Origin: Solidesulfovibrio alcoholivorans DSM 5433 | GTDB taxonomy: Bacteria; Desulfobacterota; Desulfovibrionia; Desulfovibrionales; Desulfovibrionaceae | Reading direction: 5' to 3' | NCBI RefSeq assembly: GCF_000702665.1 | Contig: NZ_JNJA01000005.1 | Coordinates: 281,001-345,000 of the forward strand | DNA: 64,000 bases | Part shown: positions 57,917 through 64,000 of the stretch, in pieces | Position numbering within the stretch: the first letter of the stretch is position 1 | Layout of the letters: each line of letters begins with the position of its first letter | Translations under genes and position numbers: made by a program | The notes under the pieces: generated by a model | The model's database searches: none | Seen by the model: the letters and a program-made list of their open reading frames with translations, nothing else | Told to the model about the DNA's origin: nothing

Positions 57917-58748
57917 CGATATATCGCGCGAAGCTGTGATGCGTTGGCATGAAAAAGTTGATGACGAGCAAGGACACGAGCGTCAGGCAGAATATCCACA
58001 TGGCCAGACGCGCGGGCTTGCGGCCGCGCCAGCCGAGAAACAGTCGCTGGTGGAACAGAAAGGCGAAAAGCAGCCAGACGCAGATGGCCGTGATCTCCTT
58101 GGGATCCCAGGAGAAAATGCGGTTCCAGGTGAGTTTGGCCCAGATGAATCCCGAAAGAAGGCCGACGGTGTAAAGCGGAAATCCGGCGGCCACGGCCCAG
58201 CGGTTGACGGTGTCGCAGGTGGACAGCGCCGGCAGGGCCTTGGAAAAGCCGGAGAGCTTCTCCTTGGTCTTGATCTTGCGGTCGAGGTAGAGGTAGGCCG
58301 CGCCCGCGCCGCAGGCCATGGCGAGCAGGCTTATCGCCAGAAAGAGCGCGCCGATGTGCAGCCCGAAGAAAAGCCCGCCGAGCGCCTTGGGCAGGGGCAT
58401 GCGCGTGGCCGTCACCGCCTGGGAGGACAGGAAGAGGAAAAGCGCCAGGGGGGCCGCGAGCAGTCCGAGCATTTCCAGACGCAGCCGCCACCACAGGATG
58501 AGGCAGATGAGAAGCAGGCTCCAGGCGAGGAGGCTGAAGTAGAATTCGCCGAGCAGCAGGGCCGCGCCGCCCTCGGCCGCGAGCAGCACGACCAAATCGG
58601 CCGTGTGCAGGACGAAGCCGGAAAGGGTCAGCGCCTCGCCCGTGCGGCGCAGGCGCGCCCGTCTCGTGACCACGCCGAGCAGATGCAGGGTCGCGCCCAG
58701 GAAATAGGCGGCGATGACGCAGATAAAGAGCAGGTTAAGCGCCGGCAT
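57879..58748 (-). CDS. CcsA/HemX family membrane protein, cytochrome c assembly type
   Basis: A 289-residue protein with about eight transmembrane helices. The tryptophan-rich motif FSWDPKEITAICVWLLFAF and flanking histidines are those of haem-handling CcsA/CcmC relatives. HemX, a relative encoded beside hemA in Bacillus, lowers HemA levels, so two roles are possible: haem delivery for c-type cytochromes, or HemA control. ATG 58748 is used; the start overlaps the met8 end by 14 bases and its own end overlaps hemA. Confidence 0.88.
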   Translation of the reverse strand: MPALNLLFICVIAAYFLGATLHLLGVVTRRARLRRTGEALTLSGFVLHTADLVVLLAAEGGAALLLGEFYFSLLAWSLLLICLILWWRLRLEMLGLLAAPLALFLFLSSQAVTATRMPLPKALGGLFFGLHIGALFLAISLLAMACGAGAAYLYLDRKIKTKEKLSGFSKALPALSTCDTVNRWAVAAGFPLYTVGLLSGFIWAKLTWNRIFSWDPKEITAICVWLLFAFLFHQRLFLGWRGRKPARLAMWIFCLTLVSLLVINFFMPTHHSFARYIDGASNLPVWPQP

Positions 58749-59427
58749 GGCCAAGGGCTCCCGCGATCAGCCCGGCCGTGTCCCCGTGCAGGGCGGCGGG
58801 CAGGATTTCCCGGAGCACGTTTTCCGCGGCGGCTGCGTCGCCGCGCTCCAGGGCGTCGATCAGGGACGAGTGGACGATGCTGCGAAAAATAGCCGAATTC
58901 TTCTCCGTGGGCAGTCCCAGGGCCAGGACCATGGGCCGCAGGGCGCTCATGAGCACGAGCAGCGCGCCGTACTCGTCGCCGAGGAAGTCGCCGAGCCCCT
59001 GGCGGATCTTGCGCGCCAGGGCCGGCGAGGCCCCGCCCGTGGAAATGGCCACGGTGAGGTCGCCCTGGGTGAAAAGCGCCGGCACGATGAAGCTGCACTT
59101 CTCGGGCTGGTCCACGATGTTGCAGAGGATGCCGCGTGCGGCGCATTCCCGGCTGATGGCCCAGTTGCTCTCTTCGTCGCTGGTGGCGGCGATGACCAGG
59201 AAGCGGCCGTCGAGGTCCGCCGGGGTGAATGCCCGGCGCTCGATGACCACGCCCGGCACGGCGGAAAGCGCTGCGGCGACGTCCGCCGGCGGCGCGGGGT
59301 CGAGGACGAGAACCTCGTCCGGGCCGCAGGCGGCGAGCGTGGCGATCTTGCGCCGGCCCACCTGTCCCGCGCCCACCACCAGGCAGCGCTTGCCGTGAAG
59401 ATTGACGTAAAGGGGATAATACCGCAT
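58735..59427 (-). CDS. Met8-type siroheme synthase (precorrin-2 dehydrogenase / ferrochelatase)
   Basis: A 230-residue protein with the NAD-binding motif CLVVGAGQVGRRKIATL and the CNIVDQPEKCSFIVPA and STGGASPALARKIR blocks of Met8/CysG-N. It oxidises precorrin-2 to sirohydrochlorin and may insert iron. Siroheme is needed by dissimilatory sulfite reductase, so this step is central in a sulfate reducer. ATG 59427 follows AGGAAG. It leads the minus-strand group met8-ccsA-hemA. Confidence 0.92.
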   Translation of the reverse strand: MRYYPLYVNLHGKRCLVVGAGQVGRRKIATLAACGPDEVLVLDPAPPADVAAALSAVPGVVIERRAFTPADLDGRFLVIAATSDEESNWAISRECAARGILCNIVDQPEKCSFIVPALFTQGDLTVAISTGGASPALARKIRQGLGDFLGDEYGALLVLMSALRPMVLALGLPTEKNSAIFRSIVHSSLIDALERGDAAAAENVLREILPAALHGDTAGLIAGALGHAGA

Positions 59428-59518
59428 AGGAAGCTTCCTATAACAGAAGAACGCGGGGACCGAAAAGGGCTTTTTTTCACATGCTTTTTTTCGATTCCCC
59501 GATCGCGGCGGAGGAGGC

Positions 59519-60796
59519 ATGGCGCGCTTTCTGGCGGTGCAGCTGGCCCGTATCGGGGATCTGGCCCAGACCCGGCGCTTGCTCGCGGGTCTTTGGCGGC
59601 AGGCCGAAAAGACCGGCGGCGAGGTGCACCTCGCCGTGGACTTGAGCCTCGTCCCCCTGGCGCGACGCCTCTATCCCTTTGCCGTGGTCCACGGCCTGCC
59701 GGCCCACGGCGCGCCCGGGGAGGCGGGCATGGCTGCGGCCGCGGCGCGCGTGCGCGACGCCCGGCCGGTGTTTGCCGCCCTGGCGGAAATCGCCTTCGAC
59801 AAGGTCTTCCTGCTCAATTTTTCGCCCCTGGCCATGGCCCTGGGCGCGATGTTTCCCCCGGAAATCCAGCGCGGGTACCGCCTGCACGCCGGACAGGCCG
59901 ACAAGGACGCGCTTTTGCGCCTGGTCTTTCGCCTGGCCCGCGACCGGCGCGGCGCGGGCATCAACCTGGCAGACATCTGGGCCCATCTCGACGACGATCC
60001 CCTGCCGCCGGAAGCGGTCAACCCGCCGGCCGCGCCCAAGGGCGGCGGCCTCGGCGTGGCCCTGGCCGGCCGCGCCGCCAGGCGTTCCCTGCCGCCGGAC
60101 GTGTTGGCCCCTCTGGTGCGCACGCTTTTTCTCGCGACCGGGGCTACACGTGTGACGCTTTTCGGTACGAAATCCCAGGCCGGCGAGGCCCGGGCGCTGC
60201 TGCGCCGCCTGGACCCGGCCGTGCGCGAGGCCTGCGACGACGCCACGGGCGCAACCGACCTGCCCGGGCTTTTCGACGCGCTTTCGGGCCTCGACCGCCT
60301 CGTCACCCCGGACACCGGGGCCATGCACCTGGCCGCGTTTTGCGGCGTGCCGGTCACGGCCTTTTTCCTGTCCTCGGCCTGGAGCCACGAAACCGGCCCC
60401 TACGGCGTCGGGCACACGGTGTGGCAGCACACCACGCCCTGTGCGCCCTGCCTGGAATCGGCCCCATGCGACAAGGGCCTCATTTGCCTGCCGCCCTTTG
60501 CCGACCCGGGCCTTTTGCGCTGTCTGGCCGGCGCGCAAAAGGCCGTGCCGCCGCCCGGCCTCGTGGGGCTGGCCACGGACTGCGACGCCCTGGGCGCGCT
60601 GTGCCGTCCTTTTTGCGGCGAGGACCCGACGCGTGCGCGCCGCGAGGCCATGCGCGCCTTCCTCACCCGCCGCCTGGCCGGGGGCGCGGCCGACGGCGTC
60701 GATGTTTTAAGCGGCCACGACCTGGCCGAGAGCCTGAGCCTTGAAACGGACTGGGTCCTGCCGCCCGCGGGGCGGAGCCTGGCCGGGGAGTGGTAG
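59519..60796 (+). CDS. glycosyltransferase family 9 (heptosyltransferase-like)
   Basis: A 425-residue protein resembling ADP-heptose:LPS heptosyltransferases: the opening FLAVQLARIGDLAQTRRLL and the nucleotide-sugar site LVTPDTGAMHLAAFCGVPV. A cysteine-rich CAPCLESAPCDKG near residue 310 is common in this desulfovibrio branch. It may act on LPS or on flagellar proteins. The next gene, a CgeB-type glycosyltransferase, starts three bases later, so they form a pair. Confidence 0.88.
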   Translation: MARFLAVQLARIGDLAQTRRLLAGLWRQAEKTGGEVHLAVDLSLVPLARRLYPFAVVHGLPAHGAPGEAGMAAAAARVRDARPVFAALAEIAFDKVFLLNFSPLAMALGAMFPPEIQRGYRLHAGQADKDALLRLVFRLARDRRGAGINLADIWAHLDDDPLPPEAVNPPAAPKGGGLGVALAGRAARRSLPPDVLAPLVRTLFLATGATRVTLFGTKSQAGEARALLRRLDPAVREACDDATGATDLPGLFDALSGLDRLVTPDTGAMHLAAFCGVPVTAFFLSSAWSHETGPYGVGHTVWQHTTPCAPCLESAPCDKGLICLPPFADPGLLRCLAGAQKAVPPPGLVGLATDCDALGALCRPFCGEDPTRARREAMRAFLTRRLAGGAADGVDVLSGHDLAESLSLETDWVLPPAGRSLAGEW

Positions 60797-60798
60797 CC

Positions 60799-62070
60799 AT
60801 GGCCTTTTCCCGCGCCCTGCGCGTGCTGGTGGTCTTGCCCATGTACGGCGGCTCGCTGCCCATCGGCCGCTCCTGCGCCGCGGCCCTTACGGGCCTCGGG
60901 CATGCGGTGGAAGTCTTCGAGGCCCCGTCCTTTTACGGCGCGTTTTCGGCGCTGAGGGACTTGCGGGTGACGTCGGATAGGCTGGAATACCTGGAGAACA
61001 GCTTCCTGCAGGTCATCTCCCAGGCCGTGTGCGCCAAGGCCGAGACCTTCGGCCCGGACCTCGTGCTGGCCTTGGCCCAGGCGCCGCTGTCGCGCCAGGC
61101 CTTAAAGCGCCTGCGCCGCGACGGCGTGGCTACGGCCATGTGGTTCGTGGAGGATTTCCGGCTCTTCACCTACTGGGAGGCGTTCGCGCCTTATTATGAT
61201 GTGTTCGCCGTGATCCAGAAGGAGCCGTTTCCGGAAAAGCTGGCAGCCGTGGGCCAGCCGAATGCCTGCTACCTGCCCCTTGCCGCGGACCCGGCCGTGC
61301 ACCGGCCGCTCGAGCTTTCGCCCGTGGAGCGCCGCCTCTACGGGGCGCGGGTGTCTTTCATGGGCGCGGGCTACGCCAACCGTCGCCTGGCGTTCGCCCA
61401 ACTGTTGGACTATGGGCTCGCGATTTTCGGCAGCGACTGGGACGGCGACGCGACCCTCGCCCCGCGCGTGCGCCTGGACGGGCGCAGGGTCGGCACGGAC
61501 GAGGCGGTGCGCATCTTCAACGCCGCCGACGTCAACCTCAACTTGCATTCGAGCGTTTCCGTGGAGCGCCTCGTGACCGGCGGCGATTTCGTCAATCCGC
61601 GCACCTTTGAGCTGGCCATGTGCGGGGCGTTTCAGCTGGTGGACCGGCGGTCGCTTATGCCGGAGCTTTTCGGCGAGGACGAACTGGCGCAGTTCGGGGA
61701 CATGGAAGAGCTCAAGGAGCGGCTGGGGTATTTCCTGGCCCATCCCGAGGCGCGCGCGGTCTATGCCGCCCGGGCGCGGGCCCGGGCGCTCAAGGAACAC
61801 ACCTATGCCCGGCGCATGGAAACGCTTCTCGACTTTGTCGCCGCGCGCCTTCCCGGCTGGCCGCGGGGGGGGCGGGACGGCGAGGCTTTGTCGGGGCTGC
61901 CGGAGGGCATGCGGGAGGAGGTGGCGGCGCTTTTGCGCGAGCTTTCGCTGCCGCCGGACGTGTCCTTTGACGACCTGATCTGGGCCGTACGTGCCCGGCA
62001 GGGGGTGCTTTCCCCGCTGGAGACGAGCCTGCTGTTTCTCGACGAGTGGCGCAAGCAGTACGGCCGCTGA
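60799..62070 (+). CDS. CgeB family glycosyltransferase
   Basis: A 423-residue protein with the CgeB-like opening LPMYGGSLPIGRSCAAALTG, a DUF3880-type N-terminal region and a C-terminal glycosyltransferase (GT1-like, about 250-345) with RIFNAADVNLNLHSSV and PRTFELAMCGAFQLV. Desulfovibrios commonly carry this family next to surface-glycan or flagellar genes. ATG 60799 follows GGGGAG. It converges on flgE with a gap of 17 bases. Confidence 0.88.
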   Translation: MAFSRALRVLVVLPMYGGSLPIGRSCAAALTGLGHAVEVFEAPSFYGAFSALRDLRVTSDRLEYLENSFLQVISQAVCAKAETFGPDLVLALAQAPLSRQALKRLRRDGVATAMWFVEDFRLFTYWEAFAPYYDVFAVIQKEPFPEKLAAVGQPNACYLPLAADPAVHRPLELSPVERRLYGARVSFMGAGYANRRLAFAQLLDYGLAIFGSDWDGDATLAPRVRLDGRRVGTDEAVRIFNAADVNLNLHSSVSVERLVTGGDFVNPRTFELAMCGAFQLVDRRSLMPELFGEDELAQFGDMEELKERLGYFLAHPEARAVYAARARARALKEHTYARRMETLLDFVAARLPGWPRGGRDGEALSGLPEGMREEVAALLRELSLPPDVSFDDLIWAVRARQGVLSPLETSLLFLDEWRKQYGR

Positions 62071-62087
62071 CCGGGCGGCAGGTTGCC

Positions 62088-63644
62088 TTACTTCTTGATT
62101 TCCAAAGCCTTCTGCATCATCTCGTCGGCTGTGGTCACCACCTTGGAGTTGGAGTCGAAGGCGCGTTGCAGGGTGATGAGGTTGACCATTTCCGTGGCCA
62201 TATCCACGTTGGACGTTTCCAGAGCATAACCGGTGATGCCGTCGAAGACGCCGCTGTTGGCCCGTCCGGTGGTGGCGGTGCCGGATTCGCTGGTGGCCGA
62301 GAGCAGGTTGTTGCCTTCGCGGTAGAGGTCCGTGGGGTTCTTGAAATCGGCCAGGGCGACGACGTAGAGGTCGGCGGTCTGGCCGTTGGAGAAGGTTCCC
62401 GAAATGACGCCGTTTTCGTCCACGCTGGTGCTGACGAGCTCGCCCGAGGCATAGCCGTCGCTCTCGGAATTGAGCGTGTAGGACGATGTGGCGTAGTTGG
62501 TGGTGCAGGTGGCCTCGTTGACCGTCGCGGCCGGGGTGTAGCCGGCATTGGCGCTGGCCAGGGTGCCGATGTCCGCGGCCGTCGTCGGGGCGTTGGCGCT
62601 CCAGGCGTCTTCCGAGGTAGAAAGTCCGGTCTTGTATTCGATGGACTGGGCCGACAACACCGTCGTGGAGTCCGTCTTGGAGACGAACGTGGCGCTCAAC
62701 TGCGGCACACCGTTGCTGTCGATGGTGGCCTGGGTCCAGTTTGACAGGGACGTGGGGTCGCCCGAGGGCGTGAAGGCGGTCTGGTTTTCCAACACGCCCT
62801 GGGCAGAGAAGGTGAGCGTGCCGATCATGAGCACACCGGCCTTGGTCGTGTCGGCCGTGGTGGAACTGCCGTCCTCGTCGGGTGGCACGGTCACCATGTA
62901 CTCCCAGTATTCCTTGCCGTTTTCGTCCTTCACCTTGGAATAGTAGGTCGTGAGCGTGTGCTCGCCGCCTTCGGAGTCGTAGACCGTGGTCTGGGTCGAG
63001 TAATCAGAACTCGCCACCGGGGTGTCGTTTGTGGCGTCGTAATTCGTGAACATGGTGAAGTACGGGTTGGTCGCGTCGAGGGATTCCGGATCGGTCGTGC
63101 TGTCGAGGTTGACTTCCATGGTGACGGAGCCGGTGGCCTGGGCCGGCAGGGTGAAATCCGTAATCTGGATGTCGGTGACCGTTCCCGTGGTCGGCACCTC
63201 GGACAGGGTGGTGCCGTTGCGCTTGGCGGCCGTCACCGCGTCCTGGTCCACGGCCCAACCCTGGACCTGGTTGCCGGCCGAGGTCGTCAGATAGCCGTTG
63301 GTGTCGAAGTTGAACGAACCGTCCCGTGTATAATAGACCTTGTCGTTATCGGGATTCTTGACGATGAAATAGCCGTGCTCGCCGCCGATGGCCATGTCCA
63401 TGGAGTTGCTGGCGTCCTGGATGCTGCCCGTGGTCGTGGTCATGGACACGCTGCCGACCTGCACGCCCGTGCCGACCTGGCTGCCGTCCGACGTGCCGCC
63501 GGCCATGTTGCTCAGCATGTCGGCAAAGAGCATGCGTGAGGACTTGTAGCCGGTGGTGCCGGAATTCGCGAGGTTGTTGCCCGTGTTGGTGATGCCGTCG
63601 CTGTAGGCGAGGAGTCCCGATACCCCGGTCCAGATCGCGCTCAT
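62088..63644 (-). CDS. flgE: flagellar hook protein FlgE
   Basis: A 518-residue hook protein. The N-terminal rod-type motif is NTGNNLANSGTTGYKSSR, the central beta D1/D2 region (about 85-450) is Thr/Ser-rich, and the C-terminal helix LETSNVDMATEMVNLITLQR forms the D0 core. It is longer than E. coli FlgE (about 400). AAGGAAGGT precedes ATG 63644. It stands alone here, with a good sigma54 promoter upstream. Confidence 0.94.
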   Translation of the reverse strand: MSAIWTGVSGLLAYSDGITNTGNNLANSGTTGYKSSRMLFADMLSNMAGGTSDGSQVGTGVQVGSVSMTTTTGSIQDASNSMDMAIGGEHGYFIVKNPDNDKVYYTRDGSFNFDTNGYLTTSAGNQVQGWAVDQDAVTAAKRNGTTLSEVPTTGTVTDIQITDFTLPAQATGSVTMEVNLDSTTDPESLDATNPYFTMFTNYDATNDTPVASSDYSTQTTVYDSEGGEHTLTTYYSKVKDENGKEYWEYMVTVPPDEDGSSTTADTTKAGVLMIGTLTFSAQGVLENQTAFTPSGDPTSLSNWTQATIDSNGVPQLSATFVSKTDSTTVLSAQSIEYKTGLSTSEDAWSANAPTTAADIGTLASANAGYTPAATVNEATCTTNYATSSYTLNSESDGYASGELVSTSVDENGVISGTFSNGQTADLYVVALADFKNPTDLYREGNNLLSATSESGTATTGRANSGVFDGITGYALETSNVDMATEMVNLITLQRAFDSNSKVVTTADEMMQKALEIKK

Positions 63645-63791
63645 GTCGCACCTTCCTTGTTGCCTGCGGCAGGAATTGCCGGCCGCGTCGCCGAGGCCCC
63701 GCTGCCGCGCCCGTTCCTGGCGGCAGGAACGCGGCGGGAGGCGGGATGCGGCGCGCGGACAGGGAAAACCTTGCCGCTTGCCGGCATACTG

Positions 63792-63808
63792 TGCACGAGC
63801 CGGGCCAA
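63792..63808 (-). promoter_or_regulatory. sigma54 promoter of flgE
   Basis: On the minus strand the site reads TTGGCCCGGCTCGTGCA, matching TTGGCAC-N5-TTGCA with GG and GC ten bases apart. Only two of the informative positions differ. Transcription would begin near 63780, giving a leader of about 136 bases. Hook genes are sigma54-dependent in many deltaproteobacteria. Confidence 0.65.
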
Positions 63809-64000
63809 TGCGCCCAAGGCAAGGGCTGCGCCGGAACGTCGGCGGGGCGGGGGAGGGGAGAGACGTGTGGGCGGAAAGCGGTTGACAGGATGGAAGGAGA
63901 GGCCTAACTGTATTATCCCACGCTGACGTTCGGTGACGTTTTGGCGTCGATCGGGTCGCGGGGATTTGAAAAAACGTGTTGACGGTGTCTGCGGGGGAGC
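63809..64000. other. intergenic end of window
   Basis: No credible gene. On the plus strand TTGACG at 63979-63984 could be the -35 box of a gene beyond the edge. Confidence 0.3.

Overview
The window reads as chromosome of a GC-rich, strictly anaerobic deltaproteobacterium, most likely a sulfate reducer of the Desulfovibrio/Solidesulfovibrio group. This is inferred from gene content (MqnA futalosine menaquinone route, Rrf2 regulator, PAS-type sigma54 activators, a hemA-ccsA-met8 tetrapyrrole cluster, fumarase plus malic enzyme, scattered flagellar genes) and from protein style. No rRNA, tRNA, CRISPR array or intact IS element was recognised. Coding density is high and intergenic spaces are short. 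Many of them carry a recurring GC-rich palindrome with the core GGCCGCCGGAGGC.

Layout. 1-7.4 kb: end of a phenylacetate-CoA ligase, a DUF456 membrane protein, threonine synthase, an unknown gene divergent from a PAS-sigma54 activator, TlyA, and an AraC regulator divergent from a nitroreductase. 8.1-9.65 kb: an AT-rich island unlike its surroundings, with an unknown membrane protein and a stand-alone polymorphic-toxin type 44 protein. 9.9-14.5 kb: malate synthase G, a FliL-like protein, an O-methyltransferase and a LysM-MscS fusion. 14.6-25.6 kb: ModF-like ABC ATPase, DapA, YbaK, a secreted unknown, RecQ, acetyl-CoA synthetase, PHP phosphoesterase, bifunctional nuclease and MiaB. 25.6-33.5 kb: an unknown gene, cytochrome b561, a frameshifted TauE/SafE relic, fumarase, malic enzyme, D-serine dehydratase and DUF1848.

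33.6-36.6 kb (minus strand) is the most unusual unit: a protein joining a cyclic-nucleotide-binding domain to a FliG-like C-terminal motor domain, translationally coupled to MotA and followed by MotB. It suggests a signal-responsive rotor/stator accessory module. 36.8-41.8 kb: PyrK-PyrD, AmtB-GlnB and CorA. 41.9-46.1 kb: a MacB/LolD-type export operon. 46.2-53.3 kb: MutY with an intact Nudix box, a 1369-residue envelope protein of unknown function, a small zinc-ribbon gene whose ribosome site lies in a hairpin, an Rrf2 regulator and a secreted PTP-like phytase.

53.4-59.4 kb (minus strand): MqnA, adenylate kinase in one uninterrupted frame with TilS, a small unknown gene, HemA, CcsA/HemX and a Met8-type siroheme synthase, so haem/siroheme and menaquinone genes sit close together. 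59.5-62.1 kb: a GT9 and a CgeB-type glycosyltransferase. These converge on the flagellar hook gene flgE, which has a well-matched sigma54 promoter upstream. Functional assignments rest on motifs and family resemblance recalled from memory; no database search was possible.
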